A stretch of 6,772 bases of DNA from Candidatus Bathyarchaeota archaeon (GCA_023131555.1 JAGLZJ010000046.1:1-6772); one strand, 5' to 3'; shown: positions 1 to 6,123, counted from the stretch's first letter. Notes: generated by a model from the letters alone, not told the origin. Made by a program: numbers and translations.

Positions 1-114
1 ATAAGCTCGTTTATTGATGGATAAATCTATAGCTGGGGCATCATACACTACGAAGTGTTCCTCGAACATAATGATCTTTGCCTGGGCAGAAGCAGTTACT
101 TTCAAAGGTGTCAC
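1..114 (-). CDS. mvk: Mevalonate kinase-like GHMP kinase, N-terminal 38 residues (cut by window edge)
   Basis: The frame starts at GTG (114-112), six bases after an in-frame TGA, and runs off the left edge. The 38 visible residues align with the mevalonate kinase N-terminus: a short strand (LKVTASA), then the first GHMP-kinase motif and a VVY..PAI segment ending in INKRAY. Mevalonate kinase phosphorylates mevalonate with ATP in the cytoplasm, on the route to isoprenoid membrane lipids. Genes for this pathway often follow rpsB in archaea, which supports the call. The family motif normally reads APGKxxLFGEH...VVYG. Here it reads AQAK, FEEH and VVYD, so one Pro and three Gly are replaced while the Lys and the Glu-His pair remain. 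A weak AGGA lies 12 nt ahead of the start (127-130). The gene may be a divergent kinase, a decaying copy, or carry sequence errors. Family assignment is fairly secure from pattern plus context; activity is not. Confidence 0.72.
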   Translation of the reverse strand, partial: MTPLKVTASAQAKIIMFEEHFVVYDAPAIDLSINKRAY

Positions 115-200
115 GCTGATTCAATATCCTGAGGGCAGTGAGGCTGCGATCCAGCGTGTGTGTGCAAGATCTTCCGTATGCGTGTTGATCCATCGAAGGA
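115..200. other. Spacer between rpsB and the mevalonate kinase gene
   Basis: These 86 nt separate the S2 stop from the mevalonate kinase GTG. I see no TATA element, no RNA gene and no credible short protein. It is the longest internal non-coding stretch in an otherwise tightly packed operon. In many archaea a Memo-family gene sits between rpsB and mvk; none is present here. Confidence 0.5.
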
Positions 201-953
201 TTAGTCCCTGCGGGAAACTTTTGCTTCAAAGTCGTCTATTGACAAATCAAGGTCTTGATCTGACTCCAAATCCCCTTTTTCCCTAAGTGTCTGTCTGGCG
301 AGGAGCCAGTATATTATTGCCAGTGCCCTCCTTCCTTTATTGTTAGTTGGGATTACGAGGTCGACACCTGAGGATTCATTGTCGGTGCTACATAATGCAA
401 TGACAGGGATGCCCATGACTCCTGCTTCTCTTACAGCTTGAGCATCTGCCTTTGGATCTGATACGATGACCACTGATGGCTCGATGTGGTTAGGGTACAG
501 AGGATTGGAGAGCATTCCCGGTACGAATCTTCCAGTCAAAGGAGTTGCCTTTATGACTTCACTGAACCGTTTTGCAGGGTGCCTAGCGTACAGTCTTGCA
601 GCTACGACACCGACTTTTTCTGGGTCAAACCTAGAAAGGAACTTTGCGGCAATGCGAATTCTCTCATCTGTTTTCTTGACATCCAGCACGAATAAGCCAT
701 CAGGTCTGACACGGTAGATGAATTGATCCATGTTCTTCGATTTCATCCGGGTTCCGATGTGAATGCCAGCGGAGAGCAGTTCATCGCGTGAAAGCAGTAG
801 ATCGTCTTCTTTCTCTATGACTACTTCGTCACGTACTTGTTCAGCATCTGCTGAGCTTGTTCCCACAGCATCGTCGACTCCTTCCTGCGGGTTAGCATCC
901 GCTTGGTCTGTTTTCACAACGTTGGTTTCTTCATCTTTTTCCTTTTCTGGCAA
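201..953 (-). CDS. rpsB: 30S ribosomal protein S2 (uS2), archaeal type
   Basis: This is a 250-residue small-subunit protein that binds at the head/body junction of the 30S subunit. The conserved core begins near residue 52. It shows the AGIHIGT segment, then FIYRVRPDGLFVLDVKKTDERIR, FLSRFDPEKVGVVAARLY, GRFVPGMLSNP and IPVIALCSTDN, all typical of archaeal/eukaryotic S2. The start is TTG (953-951), directly abutting the enolase TAG (956-954); a GGGG tract at 964-967 is a possible ribosome binding site. No ATG lies in frame before the core. The first 51 residues form an acidic, low-complexity extension with about 18 Asp/Glu, probably disordered, and the C-terminus is also acidic. Position after enolase is the usual archaeal order. 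Identity is certain; the exact N-terminus is less so. Confidence 0.96.
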   Translation of the reverse strand: MPEKEKDEETNVVKTDQADANPQEGVDDAVGTSSADAEQVRDEVVIEKEDDLLLSRDELLSAGIHIGTRMKSKNMDQFIYRVRPDGLFVLDVKKTDERIRIAAKFLSRFDPEKVGVVAARLYARHPAKRFSEVIKATPLTGRFVPGMLSNPLYPNHIEPSVVIVSDPKADAQAVREAGVMGIPVIALCSTDNESSGVDLVIPTNNKGRRALAIIYWLLARQTLREKGDLESDQDLDLSIDDFEAKVSRRD

Positions 954-2228
954 CTACTCATTTCCCCGTGTTAGTGCACGCAATGGAATCTCAGCCATCT
1001 TGGCTCTCTTTCGAAGAGTATCTTCTATCCTAATAAGCTCGTTGATCTTGGCTATTCTAGCGCCTTCGATCACGCCGGTCTTGATTATCGGACAGTGGAA
1101 AGCTACTGCAAGGTGTGAGATCTCAGCGTTCACTGTATCTCCAGACCTGTGTGAGACAATCGGTGCATACAACGCCTCTCTAGCGGTCTTTGCGGCCTCC
1201 CAAGCGTCGGTCAGAGTGCCAATCTGGTTGGGTTTGATTATCACAGAGTTGCCTGCTGACTGCTCTATTCCATGCCTTAGCCGTTCAACATTTGTTGCGA
1301 ATAGGTCATCGCCGCAGATCAGGCAGTCATCTGCGGTTTTGGTTAGCCAAGTAAAGTTTCGGTAATCTTCTTCGTGAAATGGATCTTCTACATAGACCAA
1401 GCTGTATCTTTCTATTAGATCGAGAACATATTCGACTTGTTCTTCAGGAGTCTTCTTGACTCCTGCATGGGAGTATCTGTAGCATTCGTGTTCTGAATCC
1501 CAGAGCGTTGATGCTGCAATGTCGATGCCTATGCGGCATTTGAATCCAAGTTGTTTTGAGACTTCCCTGCAAGCTTGAGCCATGAGTTCAAAGGCTTCAT
1601 CGTTGTTGATGTCCGCGATCCATGCGCCTTCGTCGCTTCTTCCGCTTGTGAATGTTTTTCTTGTTCGGCGGAGCATCTCGCCTACTCTTCTGTGGAAAGC
1701 TACGTTTGCTTTTGCAGCATCCCAGAATGACTCTGCGCCTACCGGTAAGACGAGGAACTCCTGGATGTCAGGAGCTCGTCCATGTGCGTGTCTTCCTCCA
1801 CTCAGTACGTTACCCAGTGGATACGGGAGTTCATAAGCAAGGTATCCTCCCAAGTACTCGAACAGTAGTGCATGATGGGAGTCTGCAGTTGCTTTGGCTG
1901 CACAGAGCGAGACTGCATATGCAGTGTTTCCGCCGATTTTACTAAAGTTGTCTGTTCCGTCTATTTCGTGGAGAAGAGCGTCTATTTCTTCCTGCTGAGA
2001 AGCATCCATTCCGATAAGCCTGTGGGCTATAGATGTCTCCACGAGTCGCACAGCATCGAGAACGCTATCTTTCGGGTAGTATTTGACTTCGGCTAAACCT
2101 TTACTTGCTCCTGCTGGGGCCGCAGCCCGTCCAAATCCTGATCTTGTTTCAATATCCACTTCAATGGTTTCGTCTCCACGACTGTTGAAGATCCTACGTG
2201 CAATTACCTGCGTAATCTCAGTGGACAA
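954..2228 (-). CDS. eno: Enolase (2-phosphoglycerate dehydratase)
   Basis: Enolase interconverts 2-phosphoglycerate and phosphoenolpyruvate in cytoplasmic glycolysis/gluconeogenesis and needs Mg2+. I place the start at TTG 2228-2226, giving 424 residues, the normal archaeal length. The family N-terminus (STEITQVIARRIFNSRG) begins right there, and an AGGAG lies 10 nt upstream (2239-2243). A longer open frame continues to 2315 but lies inside rpoN. Catalytic and metal positions look intact: HAHG near 147-150, QEF with Glu157, DEGAW with Glu200, GIDIAAS with Asp236, VEDPF with Glu281, GDDLF with Asp307-308, IIKPNQIGTLT with Lys332, SHRSGDT at 359-365 and IKTG with Lys383. The usual SHRSGET is SGDT, a mild change. 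It follows rpoN by 13 nt and ends against rpsB. Confidence 0.96.
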   Translation of the reverse strand: MSTEITQVIARRIFNSRGDETIEVDIETRSGFGRAAAPAGASKGLAEVKYYPKDSVLDAVRLVETSIAHRLIGMDASQQEEIDALLHEIDGTDNFSKIGGNTAYAVSLCAAKATADSHHALLFEYLGGYLAYELPYPLGNVLSGGRHAHGRAPDIQEFLVLPVGAESFWDAAKANVAFHRRVGEMLRRTRKTFTSGRSDEGAWIADINNDEAFELMAQACREVSKQLGFKCRIGIDIAASTLWDSEHECYRYSHAGVKKTPEEQVEYVLDLIERYSLVYVEDPFHEEDYRNFTWLTKTADDCLICGDDLFATNVERLRHGIEQSAGNSVIIKPNQIGTLTDAWEAAKTAREALYAPIVSHRSGDTVNAEISHLAVAFHCPIIKTGVIEGARIAKINELIRIEDTLRKRAKMAEIPLRALTRGNE

Positions 2229-2230
2229 GG

Positions 2231-2243
2231 GGAGAATTCTCCT
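2231..2243 (-). promoter_or_regulatory. Ribosome binding site of eno inside a perfect palindrome
   Basis: AGGAG (2243-2239 on the minus strand) is spaced 10 nt from the enolase TTG and overlaps the rpoN stop codon. GGAGAATTCTCC (2231-2242) is a perfect 12-base palindrome, so the Shine-Dalgarno bases can pair with the CTCC just before the start. This site is the main support for the TTG start. Confidence 0.55.
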
Positions 2244-2469
2244 AGGATGAAGAGTGGAGCTGTCTCTTCTTCCCTGTCTCGTGGAACTGGATGATTTCGT
2301 CAATAATCTCAACATGTGAAAGAAGCATTCTTCTGCAGCAGTATCGTGTTACTCCAAAGTCATCCAAGACCTGACCTGCGTCTTCACCTTCTTTTACTCT
2401 CCTCGTAAAATCTTCCCATTTGTCTCCAACGAGCTTGCCACATGAAAAACATCTGACAGGTATTATCAT
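2242..2469 (-). CDS. rpoN: DNA-directed RNA polymerase subunit Rpo10 (subunit N)
   Basis: This small zinc-binding subunit, equivalent to eukaryotic Rpb10, belongs to the Rpo3/Rpo11/Rpo10/Rpo12 assembly platform of archaeal RNA polymerase. The 75-residue protein starts MIIPVRCFSCG, the family N-terminus. The zinc ligands are Cys7 and Cys10 plus the Cys44-Cys45 pair (RYCCRRM), the characteristic CX2C...CC pattern. An in-frame ATG at 2484, directly after the S9 TGA, would add MEESL; I prefer 2469 because homologues begin at MII, but coupling to the S9 stop makes the longer form possible. The C-terminus has a short charged tail. The gene is flanked by rps9 and eno. RpoK, which often follows, is missing. 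Confidence 0.95.
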   Translation of the reverse strand: MIIPVRCFSCGKLVGDKWEDFTRRVKEGEDAGQVLDDFGVTRYCCRRMLLSHVEIIDEIIQFHETGKKRQLHSSS

Positions 2470-2484
2470 CAGGCTCTCTTCCAT

Positions 2485-2898
2485 TCACCTGTAACTTTTC
2501 TGGCGCTTCGCTCGGGCTCCTGGTCCCCCAAACTTCTTGGATTCCTTTCTTCGAGGGTCTCCAGCAAGCATTGTCCGGTCGTATTCGGTGAAGACAGATT
2601 GGAGGTGTTTACTCTTGCTCCATCTGACCAGTCCTCTGGCTATCGCCATTCGGACAGCTTCTGCTTGACCCATGAAGCCGCCGCCAGAGACCTTTGTGTC
2701 GATGTCGATCTTTTTCAGCAGGTCATCGTCGGCTTGAAGAAGTACTTCCATAATCTTCAGTCTTGCAGCTTCTGGTTCATAGATCTCTAGAGGAACCTTG
2801 TTTATTCGAAATCTTCCCCGTCCAGCTCTTACCGTAGCTCTGGCTATAGCTGTCTTTCTTTTTCCGCTGAGCGTCACTACCTTTTTAGAGCTAGGCAT
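2485..2898 (-). CDS. rpsI: 30S ribosomal protein S9 (uS9)
   Basis: S9 binds 16S rRNA in the 30S head and its C-terminal tail reaches the P-site tRNA. The 137-residue protein has the family landmarks: SGKRKTAIARATVR near the N-terminus, the glycine-rich VSGGGFMGQAEAVR segment, AIARGLV, and a very basic tail from GDPRRKESKKFGGPGARAKR to the terminal KSYR. The start is ATG 2898-2896 (MPSSKKVV), with AGGAG six nt upstream (2905-2909); the upstream in-frame extension to 2925 overlaps L13 and has no family match. It begins one nucleotide after the L13 TGA and is followed immediately by rpoN. Confidence 0.96.
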   Translation of the reverse strand: MPSSKKVVTLSGKRKTAIARATVRAGRGRFRINKVPLEIYEPEAARLKIMEVLLQADDDLLKKIDIDTKVSGGGFMGQAEAVRMAIARGLVRWSKSKHLQSVFTEYDRTMLAGDPRRKESKKFGGPGARAKRQKSYR

Positions 2899-2899
2899 A

Positions 2900-3328
2900 T
2901 CAGTCTCCTGGTCGAGACCAACCAATCTCTTGGACTAACTCACCTACGGTGATATAAGGGCTCTTCAGCTTCTCAACGTGAGCTTCTGGCAGCTGTTCCA
3001 TAGTTTCGCCTTCGAGTTCTCGGGGAACGCCGATGAAGACTCGCAGTCGTCTGTAGGCTTCAATTCCCTTCGGTTTCTTTCGTGGAAGCATTCCCCGTAT
3101 TGACCTCTTGACGAATCGGTCGGGTTGCCGAGGTAGGTAGGGACCTTTTCTCGGATGTCCAATTTCGAGTCTTTTCTTCAGTTCTTTCACTCGGCTACTT
3201 CTCTTGCCGGAGACAACTGCTTTTTCAGCATTTAATATGGTGATCTGCTCTCCTTGAAGCAATCGTTTGGCTACTACTGTTGCCATTCTGCCAAGTATAA
3301 GGTCGGTTGCGTCAATAACTGTCATCAT
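2900..3328 (-). CDS. rplM: 50S ribosomal protein L13 (uL13)
   Basis: This 142-residue large-subunit protein is of the archaeal/eukaryotic L13 type. It begins with IDATDLILGRMAT, followed by an ILNAEKAVVSGK segment. Further landmarks are GPYLPRQPDRFVKRSIRGMLP, then RLRVFIGVP and a C-terminal ITVGELVQEIGW. The adjacent ATGs at 3328 and 3325 are both possible starts; AGGTAG, which overlaps the L18e stop, lies about 10-13 nt upstream. L13 and S9 are neighbours in nearly all prokaryotes. The stop TGA is one nucleotide from the S9 ATG. Confidence 0.96.
   Translation of the reverse strand: MMTVIDATDLILGRMATVVAKRLLQGEQITILNAEKAVVSGKRSSRVKELKKRLEIGHPRKGPYLPRQPDRFVKRSIRGMLPRKKPKGIEAYRRLRVFIGVPRELEGETMEQLPEAHVEKLKSPYITVGELVQEIGWSRPGD
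2905..2909 (-). promoter_or_regulatory. Shine-Dalgarno site of rps9
   Basis: AGGAG lies six nt before ATG 2898, within the last codons of L13. It decides the S9 start in favour of 2898 over the longer open frame. Confidence 0.7.
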
Positions 3329-3338
3329 AACTCATTCT

Positions 3339-3701
3339 CTACCTGATGATTTTCACCTTGGAGCCTGACGGGTTTTTTTTAAGCATTTCAGGAAGAGTCA
3401 GGCATTTTCCCTTGGCTTTCGTTATCTTTTCCTTTGCTTTAGCTGAGAAGGCGAAGGCGGCAACAGTGATGGGGTGGTTGAGAGAGCCGGTTCCGAGGAT
3501 CTTGCCAGCTACTGCGACTACATCACCTTTGCCAGTATTTCGGTTCAAGCGACTTATGTTTACGGATGCGAGTCTTCTTCGAGGCTTAGAGAGAAACTCA
3601 GCCATTCGACTCCATATCCTTGCATTATGTATTCGCCCAGCTTTCCTTAGCAATCTGATGAGATCCAACAGCTGTGGGTTTTCTGTCTTGGGGTTTCTCA
3701 C
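3339..3701 (-). CDS. rpl18e: 50S ribosomal protein L18e (eL18)
   Basis: A 120-residue large-subunit protein found only in archaea and eukaryotes, related in fold to L15. Visible landmarks are the N-terminal RNPKTENPQLLDLIRLLRKA, then WSRMAEFLSKPRR and VNISRLNRNT. The core GDVVAVAGKILGTG and the segment HPITVAAFAFSAKAKEKI follow, and the end is a basic SGSKVKIIR. The start is GTG 3701-3699, whose last two bases overlap the Rpo3 TGA (3700-3698), implying translational coupling. A GGGG tract lies about nine nt upstream. Its presence marks the operon as archaeal. Confidence 0.96.
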   Translation of the reverse strand: MRNPKTENPQLLDLIRLLRKAGRIHNARIWSRMAEFLSKPRRRLASVNISRLNRNTGKGDVVAVAGKILGTGSLNHPITVAAFAFSAKAKEKITKAKGKCLTLPEMLKKNPSGSKVKIIR

Positions 3702-4513
3702 TCTTGAATCCCCTTTAGTTGATCAAGAAGGTTGTTCAGTTTTTCATCGAGGATTTTGAGGGCTTCTTGCAGAATTCTTCGAGGTTTAAGGGCTTCTGTC
3801 GATTCGAGGTTGAAGGTGTAAGATTCGTCATCCCACGTCACTTCTATTGCGTTAGGGGTCTTCTCGCAGGCGTCTACGCAGTCTTGGCAGAGACTGCAGT
3901 CCTCGATGTTGTGGATGACGATTTCATCCCCTGTCTTCCTCAGGACTTTTCTTGGGCAGACTTTTATACATTTCTCGCACAAGTCACAACTTTTTTCATT
4001 GATCTTGATGATTGGTAGATAGCGGTAAGTGCAGACTGCGACAGGTTGCCACCTGGCGTGATCTTTGCCTTTTCCGAGTCGAGCGTAGGCTTCCAGCTTT
4101 ACCTTCTGTTCTGGTGCCAGTTTGGTTATTGGAATCCTGTTGCTGACAGGAACCACTGAAGGGTTATCTGATTTGAAGTCGCCTGAGTATACTGTGATCG
4201 TGTGGTCTCCTGATTCAGATTCCAAGGCTAAGGACACACGACAGAGATTGCAGCCGAATTCGCTTCCGCAGTTGCATGCTTCAGGGAGGTTGTATGTATC
4301 GAGATCCGTCTTCAGCGGCATGAGACCTATCCGATGAGCAACAAATTCGTCTCTAAGTACTGATGAATTCTCTATGACTACGACTTCATCAATAGCCATA
4401 GTTGGGACTTCGGTCAGGATGATTCTTCGCAGAGTATTCATGAATGCTGCATTCGTTCCTTTGATAAGCAGATGTATTGAAGTATCATCCTCCTTCAAGG
4501 TTTTAATGTTCAT
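3698..4513 (-). CDS. rpoD: DNA-directed RNA polymerase subunit Rpo3 (subunit D) with two 4Fe-4S cluster motifs
   Basis: This is the archaeal counterpart of one bacterial alpha monomer and of Rpb3; it nucleates polymerase assembly with Rpo11, Rpo10 and Rpo12. From ATG 4513 it has 271 residues. The dimerisation part includes NAAFMNTLRRIILTEVPTMA and DEFVAHRIGLMPL. A likely zinc knot has Cys80, 82, 88 and 91. A ferredoxin-like insertion carries two full cysteine sets, Cys176/179/182/186 (last followed by Pro) and Cys206/209/212/216. The C-terminal helix (ILQEALKILDEKLNNLLDQL) closes the protein. The start matches the family N-terminus (MNIKTLKEDD). The frame stays open to 4615, but that stretch overlaps S11 and has no GTG/TTG/ATG in the 55-nt gap. 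A GGGG tract sits about eight nt upstream. It should not be confused with the bacterial sigma factor of the same symbol. Confidence 0.96.
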   Translation of the reverse strand: MNIKTLKEDDTSIHLLIKGTNAAFMNTLRRIILTEVPTMAIDEVVVIENSSVLRDEFVAHRIGLMPLKTDLDTYNLPEACNCGSEFGCNLCRVSLALESESGDHTITVYSGDFKSDNPSVVPVSNRIPITKLAPEQKVKLEAYARLGKGKDHARWQPVAVCTYRYLPIIKINEKSCDLCEKCIKVCPRKVLRKTGDEIVIHNIEDCSLCQDCVDACEKTPNAIEVTWDDESYTFNLESTEALKPRRILQEALKILDEKLNNLLDQLKGIQE

Positions 4514-4568
4514 GCTGCCAACCCCATTAATTTCAAAGCTGAAGACTGTTTTTCGTTCCCTGTTACTT

Positions 4569-4964
4569 CTATACTCTCCTGCCTCTTCGACCGCCTTTTC
4601 TGCGGGTTCCATCATGAGGGACAGGTGTCACTTCCTCAATGCGACCTATGCGGAATCCTGCTCTCGCTAGACCACGAATGGCAGCTTGTGCACCGGGACC
4701 AGGAGTTCTAGCGCTGGAGCCTCCAGGGGCTCGTACTCGGATGTGGATAGCGGTTACTCCCTTCTCCCTTGCAGTTGAAGCGGCTGCACTTGCAGCACGC
4801 ATAGCTGCGTAGGGAGATGATTCCAGACGGTCTGATTTCACAAACATGCCGCCGCTCGTTCGGGAGATAGTCTCTGCTCCTGAGACATCGGTAATGTGTA
4901 TGATGGTGTTATTGTATGAACTGTAAATGTGAACAACACCCCATCTCTCTGCTTTCTTGCTCAA
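4569..4964 (-). CDS. rpsK: 30S ribosomal protein S11 (uS11)
   Basis: S11 lies on the 30S platform near the E site and contacts the Shine-Dalgarno helix region. The 131-residue protein is canonical archaeal S11: RWGVVHIYSSYNNTIIHITD, GAETISRTSGGM, SSPYAAM, IHIRVRAPGG, TPGPGAQAAIRGLARAG, and a basic end DGTRRKGGRRGRRV. The start is TTG 4964-4962, overlapping the S4 stop TGA (4963-4961), with a strong GGAGGG nine nt upstream (4974-4979). The residues right after TTG match other S11 N-termini, so the non-ATG start is well supported. Confidence 0.97.
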   Translation of the reverse strand: MSKKAERWGVVHIYSSYNNTIIHITDVSGAETISRTSGGMFVKSDRLESSPYAAMRAASAAASTAREKGVTAIHIRVRAPGGSSARTPGPGAQAAIRGLARAGFRIGRIEEVTPVPHDGTRRKGGRRGRRV

Positions 4965-5524
4965 GCTGGGCTTCCCTCCGCGTAGGATTCAGCTCCAAGT
5001 GGAGTAGTGGCCAGTGTCTGGCGTATGGGGTGTTCAGAGTTAGAGAAGGGGCTTGATGGTGCATATAGAATGTGAGCTTCCTCGTCTCTCGGCACAAGAT
5101 AACTAGGAGCAGTTACCTTTCTTCCTCGGATTGCTATGTGGGCGTGGACGATTAGTTGGCGTGCTTGATGGATGGAGCGTGACAGCCCTTTTTTGAAGAC
5201 AAGAGATTGCAGTCTTCTTTCCAAGATATCCATCAGCTTCAGATCCAACACGTTGTCTAAAGCAGCGGTCTCTGAAAGCATCCCAAGTCTCTTCAGCCGG
5301 TCCAGAAGCTGCTCCTTGAGTTTTGCTCCTTCTTCTTCAGACATGCCTAGAACGCTACGTGCTATCCCACGGAATTTGGAGAGCATCGTTTTATGGCGCC
5401 ACAGTTCTCGCTTGTTTCGAAGTCCGTATTGACCGACTAGGTTCAGCTCAGTCTCCAGTGTGTCGATTCGCCAAGGAAATCGAGGGGTCTCATACTTCTT
5501 GCGTTGCTTCTTCGGGTCGCCCAT
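4961..5524 (-). CDS. rpsD: 30S ribosomal protein S4 (uS4)
   Basis: S4 is a primary 16S rRNA-binding protein that starts assembly of the 30S body. The 187-residue product opens with the archaeal signature MGDPKKQRKKYETPRFPW, followed by LVGQYGLRNKRELWRH. A classical S4 RNA-binding domain lies roughly at residues 105-150 (VFKKGLSRSIHQARQLIVHAHIAIRGRKV). The start ATG 5524-5522 shares one base with the S13 stop TAA (5526-5524), and GGGAG/GAGGT sits just upstream. The longer open frame to 5758 lies inside S13 and shows no family residues. Its TGA overlaps the S11 TTG. Confidence 0.97.
   Translation of the reverse strand: MGDPKKQRKKYETPRFPWRIDTLETELNLVGQYGLRNKRELWRHKTMLSKFRGIARSVLGMSEEEGAKLKEQLLDRLKRLGMLSETAALDNVLDLKLMDILERRLQSLVFKKGLSRSIHQARQLIVHAHIAIRGRKVTAPSYLVPRDEEAHILYAPSSPFSNSEHPIRQTLATTPLGAESYAEGSPA
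4974..4979 (-). promoter_or_regulatory. Strong Shine-Dalgarno site of rps11
   Basis: GGAGGG lies in the last codons of S4, nine nt before the TTG start of S11. It is the best ribosome binding site in the window and supports initiation at the non-ATG codon. Confidence 0.7.
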
Positions 5525-5988
5525 TACCTCTCTCCCGCTCGGACTCTCCGTTTTCTTACGCCTATTGCTTTTCCCTTTCTTCCAGTGGCCTTGGTGCGTT
5601 GGCCTCGAACTTTCAGTCCATAAGAGTGTCGATATCCTCTCCATGATTTGGATGCCTTCATACGGTCGATGTCCGTCTTCATTTGCAGGACAAGGATGGA
5701 GCCTGTGCGGTGCAGGTCTTCGCCTGTCTCCAGGTCCTTTCTGTAGTTGAAAAGCCACTTCGGAATATTCTGGTCAGTTGGGTTCTGGACAATCTCTTCG
5801 ATCTTCTTCAGGTCTTGTTCAGGTAGAAATCCCAGTCTGGCTTCAGGATTTACTCCGCTGTTCTTCACAATGGCGTTGGCTATGCTGGGACCGACACCTT
5901 TTATTTTAGCAATTGCGTGAACGACCTTCAGGGATCCTTCTAGGTCTGTTTCAGCAATTCGCGTGATGTGACGGAATTCCTTGGACAT
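5524..5988 (-). CDS. rpsM: 30S ribosomal protein S13 (uS13)
   Basis: S13 is a 30S head protein that makes intersubunit bridges and contacts P-site tRNA. The 154-residue product is archaeal S13: an EFRHITRIAETDLEGS opening, the helix-two-turns-helix core AIAKIKGVGPSIANAIV, WLFNYRKDLETGEDLH, then a basic tail with SWRGYRHSYGLKVRGQRTK and RKRRVRAGER. It is the first gene of the operon, starting at ATG 5988-5986. A GGA about eight nt upstream is the only modest ribosome binding site. The predicted leader is about 25 nt from the promoter at 6031-6050. Confidence 0.97.
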   Translation of the reverse strand: MSKEFRHITRIAETDLEGSLKVVHAIAKIKGVGPSIANAIVKNSGVNPEARLGFLPEQDLKKIEEIVQNPTDQNIPKWLFNYRKDLETGEDLHRTGSILVLQMKTDIDRMKASKSWRGYRHSYGLKVRGQRTKATGRKGKAIGVRKRRVRAGER

Positions 5989-6030
5989 TTTCGAATCCAG
6001 TTTTAAGCTTCCTACCGAAGATATTGGGCA

Positions 6031-6050
6031 ATTTATATAAAGTTTCCTTT
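6031..6050 (-). promoter_or_regulatory. BRE/TATA promoter of the ribosomal protein operon
   Basis: Read on the minus strand the site is AAAGGAAACTTTATATAAAT: a purine-rich BRE-like block followed by a near-consensus archaeal TATA box. Counting about 25 nt downstream puts transcription start near 6012-6016, leaving a leader of roughly 25 nt before the S13 ATG. It is the only convincing promoter I see for the ten-gene operon. Confidence 0.7.
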
Positions 6051-6053
6051 AGT

Positions 6054-6067
6054 TGTGCGCGTGCACA
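6054..6067. promoter_or_regulatory. Short palindrome in the divergent intergenic region (candidate operator)
   Basis: TGTGC-GCGT-GCACA is a perfect inverted repeat with five-base arms, lying just upstream of the S13 BRE and between the two divergent promoters. The position suits a regulator site, but the site is short and function is inferred only. Confidence 0.3.
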
Positions 6068-6100
6068 GGCTACTTTGGTCTGCTTCACGTACACATTTCA

Positions 6101-6119
6101 AAGAAATAAAACATATAAG
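6101..6119 (+). promoter_or_regulatory. TATA-like promoter of the divergent regulator gene
   Basis: An A-rich BRE-like stretch (AAGAAATAAAA) precedes CATATAAG (6112-6119). Transcription would begin about 6140-6143, at or just before ATG 6143, so the mRNA would be leaderless. The match to consensus is moderate. Confidence 0.45.
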
Positions 6120-6123
6120 GTAT

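Noticed and set aside
41..229. Short minus-strand frame between S2 and mevalonate kinase containing a CPGK string
   Set aside because: Most of it overlaps the mevalonate kinase frame and the S2 end; only the local CPGK is of interest, as a hint of compensating indels, and the rest matches nothing.
763..1365. Long plus-strand open frame (200 codons) across the S2/enolase junction
   Set aside because: It is antisense to two certain genes, is Ser-rich low complexity from complementary codons, and matches no family.
2229..2315. Upstream extension of enolase
   Set aside because: It overlaps rpoN out of frame; the enolase family start and AGGAG spacing point to TTG 2228.
3346..3759. Plus-strand open frame of 137 codons opposite L18e
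   Set aside because: It lies fully antisense to L18e and the Rpo3 end, with no ribosome binding site or recognisable residues.
4514..4615. N-terminal extension of Rpo3 starting MMEPAEKAVEEA
   Set aside because: It overlaps the S11 coding sequence and has no counterpart in Rpo3; the family N-terminus starts at 4513.
5525..5758. Upstream extension of S4 reading through S13
   Set aside because: It is the second frame of S13; S4 clearly begins at MGDPKK with a stop/start overlap at 5524.
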